DNA of 64,000 bases from assembly GCA_032164245.1 (NCBI GenBank), contig JAVMKO010000006.1, forward strand, positions 104,301,310 through 104,365,309, in the 5' to 3' direction. The notes under the pieces were generated by a model. It did not search any database and had not been told where the DNA came from. It was given only the letters and a program-made list of their open reading frames with translations. Shown in pieces: positions 12,881 to 24,599 of this stretch (within the stretch, counting starts at the first letter, position 1; each line of letters opens with the position of its first letter). Both the position numbers and the translations under genes were made by a program. The stretch comes from Sternotherus odoratus (taxonomy: Eukaryota > Chordata > Testudines > Kinosternidae).

Positions 12881-13240
12881 GGCCTCCTAATTATCAGAGA
12901 GCATCTGATCTCTGCGTGCAGCCTCGGTAGATAAACTCATCCCCACTCTCCACAGTGCTTGACCTGATCTGCTCTGGGGGGTTCTGGTGGCCCAGCTGTG
13001 AGGTTTTGGACTTTGGTCTTTTCACATGACGTTCAACTGGGAGAGTCTTGGAACCCTTGAAGGGCAGGGCTGGAATTCTCCATCTTCTTCACGAGAAAGG
13101 CAACATGATCAGCATAGTCTAGGTCAGTGGATTCTGACATCTTGGCCAACCTGGATTCCAGCGTCTAGAGTCCTAACCTCCAGATGCTAGAATAAGTACT
13201 ACAGATTGTCACATCACCGCCGCCACCAAAAAATCACCGA
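12881..13240. other. Unassigned intergenic DNA
   Basis: Probably a continuation of the neighbouring LINE relic, but no frame or known repeat was recognised. Confidence 0.3.
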
Positions 13241-13249
13241 ATTGAGCCA

Positions 13250-15280
13250 ACTGTATCCCAGTGCCAGGTTTGGGATCCCTGTATAAACAACACTTGCACC
13301 CTGGGCAGGGGAACTAGGGGACTCCCATCATAATGGGGCCCTGATTTTGATTCCGGTAAAAAAAAATGTGCGGGGTTTTTTTTAAATAAAAGTCATCAAT
13401 GTCTCCTGGTTTTCGATGCTTATTTTTAGCAGTGGAGAACTGTCAGAATTGGATTAAAAATAAATGAAGAAGAAAGAAAAGAAAAGACAGGCCTGAAGAG
13501 ATGAATGGTGGGCTCACTGCGTATTTTCAAAGAGGAACAAGGTCTCCTGGCTCCTGTAGTTTCGTCGCTTCTTCTTCTCTGTGCTGGAGCGGCGAAATGG
13601 TGTGCACGGGTCCACAGCTGGGTCTCAGATTACAAGAGGGGAAGATCTAAATCAGGCTGATTCACTGTTTTCTCATCTGTATTCCCCAGCCGATTTCGGT
13701 ACGTCTCACTCTCTGGCCTTGTGACTAATGGACATTTCGCCTTAAAATTTCCCCATATTGCTCCCACTGGTGCTGAAATGCAGCTGTCTCTGGAGAGGAG
13801 CAAGGAGTCTGTTTATACAGGGATCCTTCGTCTGGCACGGAGATGCAGGGATCAGGTAAGGGGGCTATTCACCTAGGAATGTGTCACCCAGCTCTCAGCT
13901 GCAGCCACCTCTGGGGTGGGGCGTGACAGCTCTTTGTACGATGGTCCCTCACTCAGTGTGGAGGTGCAGCCCCCTGTGCAGTGGGATGGGGGGGGCTGTT
14001 TCTCTTCGGCTCTAGGTGTCAGGACCCTTCTTCCCAGCGCCGCCGCCTCCCCCAGTCAGGGTTAGACACCCCCCACATCTGGCTTTCAGGGTGTCTTGGG
14101 TGGGGGCATCTCCCTGCGCTGGGCCCGCTGCTCAGGGTCCCCCTCGCTCTCCCCAGCAGCTCCCCGCACCCGGCTCCGGACTGCTCCACCCTGCCTCCAG
14201 CGCAGCTCCCAGGGCTGCTCCCCTGGCTCCCATTGGGGCAGCTCCGCTCCCCAGCTCAGCTCGGCCCCGCCCTCGTCCAGGCTGCTCCGGCTCACATGGA
14301 TGATGGGATCCCCCCCCCCCGGCCTCCTGACTCCTCATTGGCCCACCCGCCCTGTCAATCAGGCTGACCTGGAGCGTTGGCCTCTCCCCATTGCCCCTGG
14401 GGACTGTCAGTCTCAGGGTCCTGGTTTCCCATGGACCTGCCCCCTTTTGGTACTGGGAGAGGACCAACCTAACCCCCCCCCCTACCAAGTTTCATTAAGG
14501 AGCCAACGGTCCCCTTACAAAAGTGAATTGGGGAGGGGCCCCTGGTCTCACTCGAGGAGACAGACTGGATCCCCCCAAGGGACACGTACCCCTCTTCCCT
14601 TTGGCCATCCGCCCGGAGGCCGGGGAGAGGGGCTCGCACACAACCTCAGAGGGGCAGGAGCCCCCAGATTGCCTCCTCTCGCAATCTCCGCTCTGCCGGA
14701 CCGTGCCCTCTAATCCTGCCACCCTTCAAGACAGCTGCACCGAGCACAGGGGATGCCACTGAAGTGCACACAATTCCCACGGGCTATCACCAGCTCCGGG
14801 GGGGGGGGGGGGGCAGAGTTAAGGTTACAGGGGCACGTGCCTCGACTCTCCATGTCTTGGTTTTTGTTATGTTGGAGCTGAGCTGAACTCGGCGCTCTGG
14901 AAGGGCAGGAGATACCAGGGGGCAACCATCACTCCGCGACAACGGAGGTTTTGGTCTGGGAATCCACGTCCGGGTAGGGTTACAAGCTATCTGCACAGCA
15001 ACAGCACACAGGACTAGCTCGCCTAGCGCTGAAATGCGGCTGCTTTTGGGGTGGGATACAAGGCTAGGCATTAGCCGTGCAGCGATGACACACGAGGAGG
15101 TGCAGCTCTCTCGGGGTGGGGCGCAGGGGCTGTTTATACCAGGATCCCTGGTCTGGTGCAGAGATGAAGCTGCCTGTTAGGTGGGACACATCCGCTGTTT
15201 AGACAGGGATCCCATGCTTGGTACTTACCCGCAGCTGCCTCTGGGGTGGAGCCCAGCAGAGTGACTTGCATACAGAGTTT
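13250..15280. repeat. Region with dispersed ~57-bp 'gtttatacagggatccct' repeat units, GC-rich
   Basis: Units of the type 'agatgcagctnnctctggggtgggg...ctgtttatacagggatccct' occur near 13270, 13790-13840, 15120-15150 and 15190-15250, and again at 54715-54820. The middle part (13980-14760) is GC-rich, and its open frames show no domain. A G homopolymer lies at 14799-14813. Confidence 0.5.
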
Positions 15281-15779
15281 ATAACCCTTTTGTAACACTC
15301 TGACCTTCTCTCTCCATCCGTGTTTATCCGTCTCTCCATCTTCCATGCGGTTCTGACAAACATCTGAGCCTGATCGCCTTCAATCTGAACTTCCCTGTCC
15401 TCTACCCCGGAGCATGTGGCTTCCTGAGGCTGTTTCCAACCTGGGTGCTAGACAGCTGCTGCTTTGCTTGACCGGTCTTGGCACTTCTGCTTTCCAAGTT
15501 ATTCCGCCCCCAGCTCTTTGTGCTAAAAGTAGGTAAACAGCCACCCCAATTCACAGAAAAGGAAGCTGCACTGGGCCCAGGAAGAGCCCTGCCAAGGGCA
15601 GGCGGAGGAGAGAAAAGCGGCGCGTGGACTGAGCTAAGGCATGCGCTTGCTGAGTGGCTGATCACTGGAGCTGCTAAGAAAGCGGGGAAACAATTCTTCA
15701 GCACTGCAAGTTGCAGCTGCAGCCCCCATTACTCCTGTGCCGTAGATGCAACTCATAATCCTTAATGTATTTACCCTCA

Positions 15780-15925
15780 CCCATCTGTACCCATTTCACA
15801 GATGGGAACCGAGAAACAGAGAAACTAAGCGAGATACTCAAGGTCACACAGGAAATGTGTAGCAGAGCAGGGAGCTGAATTTACACCATCTATATGCCAA
15901 ATTGGTCCCCTAGGCACTAGCCCGG
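15780..15925 (-). repeat. MIR-like SINE, antisense
   Basis: cccatttcacagatgggaac ... gaaacagagaaactaagcga ... aaggtcacacaggaaatgtg ... ggcactag is the classic inverted MIR core and tRNA-like head. Confidence 0.75.
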
Positions 15926-15984
15926 ACATTCTTTATTGTTTTGCAGGTTTTGAAACAAGCCTAAAGTTTAAATGTATTTTTAAC

Positions 15985-16850
15985 CAACTTCTTCCACTGG
16001 AACGAGGTGGGATTGGAGGGAGGTGTCAAGGGGAGTTCCACGGGGATCTAGTCTGGACCCACTGCTCTTTAACATCTTCATTAAAGACCTGGATGTAGGG
16101 AGAGAGAGCTTACTGATCAAGTCTGCAGATGACACCAAGCAAGAGGGGTGGCCAACACTTTGGAGGATAGAGCTAAAATTCAGGGAGATCTCGATAAATT
16201 GGAGAACTGGGCTGCAGCCAACGCAATGAAATTCAACGAAGACAAACATAAGGTGCTGCACTTCGGGAAGAAAAAGCAAAAACAGCAATACAGAATGGGG
16301 GGAAACCGGCTTGGCAGCAGCGCGGCTGAGACGGATGTGGGAGTTGTGCTGGGTCACAACCACAACATGAGTCAGCAAAGCAACGCTGTTGCAAAAAGAA
16401 AATTGGTTGCAATAACAGATGTACCGCGTGCACGTCACGGGAGAGGATAACACCCCTCCCTCTCTTTGGTGCTGGTTAGGCCTCAGCTGGAGAACTGTCT
16501 CCAATTTTGGCCCACATGTATAGAAAGCATGTGGAGAAACTGGAAAGGATCCAGAGGCGAGCGACAAAGATGACAGAAGGGGTCAAATGGAGCCATTTGA
16601 GCAAAGGCTGAAGGAACTGGGGAGGTTTAAGCTTGGGAAAGAGGCGATGAAGGGGAGACGTGGCAGCGCTCTTCAGATACTTGAACGGCTCCCATAAAAA
16701 AGGTGGAGAAAAGTTGTTCTCCCCGGCCACACAGGGCAGGACAAGGGGCGATGGGTTCAAACTACAACATGGCAGATTTAGATTAAATCTCAGGAAAAAC
16801 TCCCTGACTGTAAGAACAGCGGGACAATGGAACGGACCTGCCTAGGGCTC
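15985..16850 (+). pseudogene. CR1 LINE ORF2 fragment (reverse transcriptase C-terminal part)
   Basis: The reading frames give [18 protein letters not shown], then a SADDT catalytic-box variant (normally FADDT), then [18 protein letters not shown], which is diagnostic of CR1 reverse transcriptase. After 16450 further frames carry the 'gsrGERQR' and 'ASLRYLNG' region of the CR1 3' end. Several frameshifts and stops make it a dead copy. Confidence 0.9.
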
Positions 16851-16865
16851 CATGCCACAGCTCCG

Positions 16866-17440
16866 TGTAGCTTCCACAAGCAGCAGCATGTCCCCCCTCC
16901 GGCTCCTAGGGGCAGCCAGGTCCCCAAGGCGGGGAATTGTGGTCAATGGGAGCTGCAGGGGCAGCGCCTGTGGATGGGCCAGCGTGCAGAGCCACCTGGC
17001 TGCGCCTCCGCGTAGGAGCCGGAGCGGGGACATGCTGCTGCTTCTGGGAGCTGCTTGAGGTAAGCGCTGCCCGGAGCCTGTGCCCCTGAGCCCCTCCCAT
17101 GCCCCAACCTCCAGCCCTGATCCCCCTCCCACCCTCCAAACCCCTCGATCTCAGCCCGGAACACATTCCTGTGCCCCAAACCCCTCACCCCGAGCCCCAC
17201 CCCAGAGCCTGCGCCCCCAGCCAGAGCCCTCACCCCCTCGCACACACCTCAACACCCTGCCCCAGCCCGGAGCCCCTCCCGCACCCTGAACTCCTCATTT
17301 ATGGCCCCACCCCAGAGCCTGCGCCCCCAGCCAGAGCCCTCATCCCCTCCTGCACCCCAACTTCATGAACATTCATGGCCTGTCATACAATTCCCATAGC
17401 CAGATGTGGCCCTTGGGCCAAAAAGTTTGCTCACCCCTAG
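16866..17440. mobile_element. GC-rich non-autonomous hAT-like element with internal palindrome
   Basis: The stretch holds an inverted pair, aagcagcagcatgtcccccc near 16875 and ggggacatgctgctgcttct near 17028, then a proline-codon-like C-rich repeat (17070-17360). It ends gttgcccttgggcc-like/aaaaagtttgctcacccctag, a terminus typical of turtle hAT-type elements. The 5' end and target duplication were not fixed. Confidence 0.5.
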
Positions 17441-17496
17441 TTCAGACACAACAAATCCTGCATCTTGGCAGAGGGGTTGACCAGATGACCGTTAAG

Positions 17497-17640
17497 AATA
17501 AGAGAGGTAGCCGTGTTCGTCTGGAATCGCAGAGGTGACAAAGAGTCCTGTGGCACCCTAAAGACTCACTAAAGTATTGGAGCATAAGCTTTCGTGGTCT
17601 AATGTCCACTTCGTCAGATGCATTCAGTGGAAGTATCCAG
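17497..17640 (+). repeat. Interspersed 'CATAAGCTTTCGTGG' element, copy 1
   Basis: agaggtagccgtgttcgtct ... cctgtggcaccctaaagact ... gcataagctttcgtggtcta ... cacttcgtcagatgcat. Other copies are at 29333, 36558, 39955, 40445, 51060 and 51655. The element has no coding capacity. Confidence 0.85.
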
Positions 17641-17649
17641 GGGCACGTA

Positions 17650-20000
17650 CAAATAAGTAGGCAAGAGATGACCCTTGTGGTCTCTTCTAACTGTACCGTT
17701 GTATGATTACTGACACTTTTTCACGCACAAAAAACCTCAACAGCAAACTGACTTTTGGTAAATAAAAAAACGAAATGATTTTGGAAACCACCTGGATAAA
17801 ACTAAGTCACAAAACCCAGAAAACATCGAAAGCTTTTACCAAAACTTGACATTTTTCTTTCCCGAATCAAAAGCAGGGCCCCGTTGTGTTGCAAAGTCCC
17901 TTTACCCAAACCCACCTATCCATAGTCTGTTTTAAAAGGCAGCAACAATTGTTAAGGTTTCCTGATAAACCCTATTTTAAAAACCCTGTTTTCAGTGACT
18001 TATAAGTTTCCCAAACTATAATCATTTTCAGGTGAAACTGGATGGCTTCTGGATTCACCCTCAAATTAGTGCTGGCTGAAAAGTGGAATTCCCATTTTGC
18101 GGAAAATTTTGTGATTTTTGGAGTATTGTTTTATCCTGACTTGAGACAAAAAGCTCCATTTTTAAAATGTTACATTAGACCAAAATACCAAGATAATTTT
18201 CTGTCCGCAACATCAAAAAGGTCAGTTTTAATGATTTGACACATTTCGATTTGAAACAAATGTCCAAATGAAATGTTTTGAGTCAAAAATGTCAAACCAA
18301 AAATGTTTCAACCTTTGTCATCTTGGAAGAGGAAGGTCACCAGTGATCATTTTGATTTCTAATTCCACTGCTTCGTTGCAGAAAAAGGAGAATAGGAATA
18401 GCCAGGGGACATGCTAAAATGGAAAAGAAACAGGAAAGTTGGAATGATATCCTAAAGTCAGAATGAAGTGAAACAGTACAGTACAAAATGAAATAAAAGA
18501 GCCATTTACAAAATTGTTCTGATATAAATTTGTTGAAAATTTTGTCAACATCGACACAAATGAATGAAAATGTTTAGTTTTAACAAATTAGTATTTTTTG
18601 ACCAAAAAATGTCATTGAACAATTCCCTACCAGTTCTGTTTCAGGTGTCCTGAATCATTCACTGAAGGTAGAAAGTCTCTTTTCTTTCTTTGACTTACGG
18701 GATAATGTTGCCACTCACTAAAGGACTGAGCTGTCAGTCCTCAGCTTCTAAGAACCTTCAACTTCCAGTCTAGGCTTTCGTTCTGAACATTTGTGTGTAG
18801 CAGGGATTTACCTCTATTATTTTTAACTTCCAACTTTCACTCAAATTCGATTCTCCTGCAGTTTCTCTTTCTGTCTTCTAGGAAACTTTCCCTGTCTTTC
18901 TCCAGGCCCCGTCTTGCAACTGTCTTCTTGAAACTAGCTCTTTTCTCTTCTCCACTGTCCTGCAAAACATGACGCTGTTCAGAGCCACAAAGAATCTTCT
19001 CGCAAGACAGCTGTTTCTTCTGGGTAAGGTGCAGAAATGGCCTTATTGTAACTCACAATATTCCACTCAGCGCACACCTTATTTTTAACACCGGCCAAGC
19101 TGACACTCTTTGTTAGTGCAAAGGGGTTTACTCCAATTCCCCAACCCATCTGAGCCATTAGAAATGAACGGGCCCATATCCCGTTCCTTGCCCTCCCCGA
19201 GTCAGTCAGGGGAAGTTTGGCTGGGAGCTGGTGTTCCCTAGAAAGGCAAGGCCCCACACCCCATTCCTCACCCCCTAAGCCAGCCCATCCCTCTGCCATG
19301 GGGCAGGCTCGGAATGGGCACCCCAAGAGTGGAAAGGCCTCAGTCCCCTTCTTCGCCCTCCCCCATGAACCACCATTCCCTCTGCCCTGGGGCTGGATTG
19401 GAGCCAGCATTCCCTAGAGGGGAAATGGGCCAAAACTCATTCCCCCCCATCCCCCACCTAGCCAGTCAGTCTCTTCACACTGGGTCCAGACCAGAGCTGG
19501 CACCTCTAGAGAGGAAGGGCCCCATTCCCCATCTCCGTGAGCCAGACGAGCTGAATACGGGGCTAGCAGATGGCCCCTCAATTGGGATGGGGTTGGGTGA
19601 ATTCTCCTCTGCACCGTTCCCACAAAGGACAAGAGTTTGGCCAAACAATGAACCAGGTTTATGACCAGACAACAGTCATCCAGGGCGTTACTGCATCAGC
19701 TCAGACAACGGGCCCCTCTGACCCAGTATCCTGCCTCCTTGCCGCCCCAGATCAGACCCAGGGGCCCATCTAGCCTGATCTTTCACCCGCTCCCCGACAC
19801 TCTGGACCAGACCAAAGGGACTGTCTCGCCCGGCCTCCTGTCTCCAGCAGCCGCCATCATCAGTGGCTTCCAAGGAAGGTGCAAGAAGCCCTGTCCTGGG
19901 TCATTATAAAATAAATTACCCACGGTGAACGTTTCTTCCTCGCTCCGCTACGTTGCATTAGTGTCTGGCTTATGCCCACGACAGCTTGGATCTCTTATAA
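17650..20000. other. Intergenic, AT-rich then mixed; no gene seen
   Basis: 17700-18660 is AT-rich with many overlapping 'aaaatgttt/aaacattt' words, probably an old unnamed repeat. 19000-19900 is unique-looking with no supported frame. No exon was recognised. Confidence 0.4.
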
Positions 20001-20986
20001 GTCTTTGTCTCATACAATGGTTTTCAATCTTTTTTCATTTGCAGACCCCTAGAAAAATTTCAAACGGAGATAGGGACGCCTTTGGAAATCTTAGACATAG
20101 TCTGCAGATGCCCAGGGGTCTGCAAATCAGACTGAAAACCACTGTTTTATGGTAACAAGTTTCCACGGACCCCTTAGAAATAGGTCACGGACTTTCCACA
20201 GGTTGAAAACTGCAGATCTAGTAGATATGTGCATGTTCTATCCCAATCCCCTCCCTCAATCCTACCCAAGTCTCAGACTCCATTATATCATGTGGCAGGG
20301 AGTTCCGACGGCTGGTTAAACATCGTGTTTTTTTAAAAAGCATTTCAAGTTCTACTCATTCATCTGACCAATGGACAACACGCACAAACAAAAAACAGAG
20401 CAAAACAAACAACTGCCCCCCTCATTCTTAAACACGGGCAAGGCAGCTATGCTGGAGGTGGAATACAGGCAAATATGACCCAGGTTCGCTGCTTGGGACA
20501 CAGAGAGAGATGTGTGGTTTGTGGGCAATTCTACCACAAGTGGGTGAAACTCCAAGACGCAAATTGCAAGTGGAACCCACAATGTGGGTTTATATCATCC
20601 TCTAGTGGCTAGAACAGAGCAAAGACAGGAGTCTACTTCCTCTCATGTACAGCGCAAGCAATGGAGACTCATTTTGTTCTGATCCGGAGGTTCCCCAGTT
20701 CAGTTCCCCAAAGATAACTCAGACAAAGGGCCCCACCATTTCAGGCAAGACGCAGATGGCCCTAGATAACAGACACTCCGAGAGGATTAAGTCACCCGGT
20801 CAGAGCCCATAAGGACAATGAGATCAGCTTCTGAAATGAGATTGCTTGGACCTGCCTTCTAAAGCGGAGTCCAAAGGGCACTGTGCGTTAATGATTCTTG
20901 CAGAGCAAAGGGTGAAGGGAGAAATGAACCTGACTTGAGGCGCAGTGCCTTCCACTACTCCAAGGAGCATTTAGACAGCTCTTTAT

Positions 20987-21539
20987 TAGGGCCCTTCCAA
21001 ATTCACGGTCCATTCTTGCAGATTTCACGGCCACGGGACTTTAAAACTCTCGACTGTCCCGGTTTCGGATGCTTAAATTTGAATTTCACGGTGCTGTAGC
21101 AAAACATGAAGGTGCCTTTGAAAATGGCAAAAGATAAAACACACAAAGCCCTTAAGACTCAGCGCTTCTCAAGTGGGGAGTCCCGACCCAAAACGGGGGG
21201 TCACAAGGCTACTGTAGGGGGCTCCCGGAATTGCCACTGGTGCTTCTTTCAGAGCTGGGTGGCCGGAGAGCAGCGGCTGCTGGCCGGGTGCTCAGCTCTG
21301 AAGGCAGCGCTGCCACCAGCAGCGGCATAGAAGTAGGGTGGCAATACCGTGACCCCCCACACAATAGCCTTGCACCCCCCTTTTGGGTCAGGACCCCCAG
21401 TTTGAGAAGCGCTGTGTACTTCTGCGTACGGTGACCCTCTCCTATAAGGGACTTAGACTAAAAGAGCAGATTTCACGGGGGAGACCAGATTTCACGGTCC
21501 ATGATGCATTTTCATGGCTGTGAATTTGGTAGGGCCCCA
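20987..21539. mobile_element. Non-autonomous hAT-like element, TSD CTCTTTAT, with second element inside
   Basis: The termini tagggcccttccaaattcac and gtgaatttggtagggcccca are inverted repeats. They are flanked by an exact 8-bp duplication ctctttat (20979-20986 and 21540-21547). A second inverted-repeat element, cagcgcttctcaa ... ttgagaagcgctg (about 21158-21412), sits inside it. Confidence 0.85.
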
Positions 21540-22035
21540 CTCTTTATATTCCACCAAAGCATAGATTCCTTTAGGGGTTGCTTCGGTGTCTGGTGCCTTC
21601 TTCCCTTCCCCCTCACCCCCATGTTCCAAGGGAAATAAGTGGAACCTCTTCCACCATAACCTATCTGTTGCTGCTTCTGTATTTCCTCCCCTTTTCAATC
21701 CTCACTTCCTAAATACTTATTCTCCAAGGTAAAAAATACCCAGTCATCTATGGACCGGCTCCTACTGGAGACACTGTTTCAGACATTGGCTGGCCCTGGA
21801 TAATACACTGTATCAAATTCTCCAAGGGACCAGCCCTGACGAGTGGTACCACCAACCCAAGCTGACCCGGAGGGAGATATTGGGTCAAGTTCCCCAGAAG
21901 AAGAGCTTTGACTCTACTGGCGGATGTCATCTCAAGTTGACCCTGGGGGCAGCACTGAGTCAAGTTGCCCAGGGGGCCACGTTGGGATTCCTGGTGGGTG
22001 ACTGGGGAGCCGAAGGTCCCTCCCTCTGCCCAGGC

Positions 22036-24427
22036 TCACGGGATCTCCCTGGTGTGCGTGCGCCAGTGCTTGACCAGGGTGGAGCTGCGCCCGAAGTCCT
22101 TGCCGCACTGGGTGCAGTGGTAGGGTTTCTCACGGCGGTGGCTCCGCTGGTGGTCCGTGTAGTGGGAGTTCTGGGAGAAGCGGCGCCCGCAGTCAGGGCA
22201 GACGTAGGGCCTCTCGCCCGTGTGGGTGCGCTGGTGGCGGATGAGGTTGGAGCTGCGGCTGAACTGCTTCCCGCACTGGGGGCAGGGGTAAGGTTTCTCG
22301 CCCCGCTGGGTGCGCTGGTGCTGGAAGAGGTCGGAGCTGCGGCTGAAGCCCTTCCCGCAGTCGGGGCAGATGTAGGGCCGCTCGCCAGTGTGGACGCGCT
22401 GGTGCTTGATGAGGTCCGAGCTGCGGCTGAAGCTCTGCCCGCAGTCGGGGCACCGGTAGGGGCGCTCCCCGGTGTGGGTGCGCTGGTGCTTCACCAGGTC
22501 AGAGCGCTGGCTGAAGCCCTTCCCGCACTCGGCGCACGTATCGGGCCGCTCCCCCGTGTGGGTCCGCCAGTGCTGGACGAGGGTGGAGCTGCGGCTGAAG
22601 CTCTTCCCGCACTCCGTGCACCGGTAGGGGCGCTCCCCCGTGTGCACCCGCCGGTGCTGGGCCAGCAGGGAGCTGCGGGTGAAGCTCTTCCCGCACTCGC
22701 CGCAGATGGTCGGGAGCGCCCCGCGGTCAGGGGGCTTCTCGGGGGCTCGTCTGGGCTGCGGGGGGGCCAGTGGGAGAGGCGGCCCGGGGGGCTTTTCCCA
22801 CTGAGATTCCAGGGCGGAAGGGGTTTGGGAGCCAGGAGAGGGCTCAGAGGTTTGCCACAGGGCTGGAACCGGGGATAAAGTCTCATCAGACAATGCACCA
22901 CCTGGGTCCTCTTCTATGGACTCATTTCCATCAGCCATTGCCCCCTCTGGGTCCTCTTCTATGGAAGCATCCTCATCAGGTGATGTCCCACCAGGATCTG
23001 CTCCTACAGGCCCATCCTGCCGGGGACTCGCCTCGTCCATCCCACCACCTGCCGGGAGAGAGAGAATCCAGCTGGGGCTCGTTCCCTGGGGTTGCCTGGT
23101 GTCCAGTTTTCAGCCGAACACCCAGTCAAAAAGGGACCCTCCCCAGCCCGGTGAAAAAGAGCGAGTGAGTGAGGGTGGGGGAGAGCGAGCGATGGAGGGG
23201 GCGGAGCCTCTGGAAAGGGGCGGGTCCTCAGAAAAGGGGCGGGGCACTGATGTTCAGGTTCGTTCGGGCAAAACGTTGGTCTGCTCAGTTGCCAAGCCCC
23301 CCGGGGACAGCAAAGGGGTTTGTCACTGAGCAGAAAACCTGAAGGGCAGGAAGTCAATTCCCCCAAACCCTTCCCCAGTAAGGAGAGGACAGGCTGGTAC
23401 TGCCCCAATGGCCCAGAAGAGCCGTCAGATAAAGGCTGGGGGAGGGAAGGGCTCCTGCCAGGGGTGGGAGCCAGAAGCAACACCTGTTGTGAGGACAGGG
23501 ACCTGCTGGAGACATTACTGAGTGAGACGAGACAGAACTGGGGGCTCCCAGCAGCTGTGCTGAGATCCCAACTTTTCCCTTCGCTCCTGGCCAACCTCTG
23601 AACCAGGGTCACTCGCAGCAGTACAGTGGAAGAGAAGCTGGATATGAGTCAACAGGGTGCCCTTGTTGCCAAGAAGACCATTGGCATATTGGGCTGCATT
23701 AGCAGGAGCATTGCCAGCAGATCGAGGGACGTGATTATTCCCCTCTATTCGGCACTGGTGAGGCCTCACCTGGAGTACAGTCTTGGCCCCCACTAGAGAA
23801 AGGATGTCAACAAATTGGAAAGAGTCCAGAGAAGGGCAACAAAAATGATTAGGGGCCTGGAGCGCATGACTTATGAGGAGAGGCTGAGAGAACTGGGATT
23901 GTTTAGTCTGCAGAAGAGAAGAATGAGGGAGGATTTGATAGCTGCTTTCAGCTACCTGAAAGGGGGTTCTAGAGAGGATGGATCCAGACTGTTCTCAGTG
24001 GTACCAGATGACAGAACAAGGAGTAATGGTCTCAAGTTGCAGTTGGGAAGGTTTAGATTGGAGATTAGGAAACACTATTTCCCTAGGAGGGTGATGAAGC
24101 ACTGGAATGGGTTACCTAGGGAGGTGGTGGAATCTCCTTCCTTCGAGGTTTTTAAGGTCAGGCTTGACAAAGCCCTGGCTGGGATGATTTAGTCGGGGTT
24201 GGTCCTGCTCTGAGTGGGGGGTTGGACTAGAACCTCCTGAGCTCTCTTCCCACCCTGATCTCCTAGGAGTCGGTGAATCTGTGCATGCAGAACTCTGCGC
24301 CAGTCTCACTCATCGCTCACCTTTGCGGGACCCTCTCAGGCTGTCCCGGCCCTCGGTACCCCGGAGATCCCGGACACGCGGCTCTTCCTCTCCCTCCATC
24401 TCGGCGTCCCGGGAGGGACGGGGAATC
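22036..24427 (-). CDS. C2H2 zinc-finger protein with KRAB-B-like exon, 3' part
   Basis: This is probably a DNA-binding transcriptional regulator of the KRAB-zinc-finger type. Two exons are seen: 24321-24427 and 22036-23048. The donor after K-G and the acceptor CCCGGCAG join in frame, so the methionine at 23040 need not be the start. The first exon encodes a KRAB-B-like stretch ([20 protein letters not shown]), like the 'GEEPWVPDLQGSEE' exon of reptile and bird zinc-finger genes. The long exon has an acidic linker with two repeats of the 'SIEEDP-G-A' type, then eight tandem fingers (C-x2-C-x12-H-x3-H) with TGERPY linkers, ending THTREIP. In finger 5 the last zinc ligand is Gln instead of His (HQRTQ). 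No KRAB-A exon was found upstream, so the 5' end is unknown. A CR1 copy and a tandem array sit in or upstream of the intron. Confidence 0.88.
23600..24235 (+). pseudogene. CR1 LINE 3' end fragment
   Basis: From 23815 a frame encodes the conserved CR1 ORF2 C-terminus ([37 protein letters not shown]). It runs to 24192 and is followed by the typical 3' tail 'ggttggactagaacctcctg'. The part upstream of 23815 is frameshifted. The copy is 5'-truncated and lies in the zinc-finger gene intron, antisense to it. Confidence 0.92.
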
Positions 24428-24599
24428 CTGCAGGCAGGGAAGGGAACAGGTGAGAGGGTTTCATCTCCCGAGGGCTCGGTACAGAGGCTGCTGCCCGATT
24501 CTAAACCCGGCCCCGTGCACACCAGCGAGGGCAGAGCCAAGCAGAGGTGACACTTCACCAGGGCCCTTATGGACTCTTCCACAGGGAATCAGTGATCAG

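Noticed and set aside
21880..22878. A 332-codon plus-strand frame
   Set aside because: It is the antisense shadow of the eight-finger exon. The finger consensus is on the minus strand.
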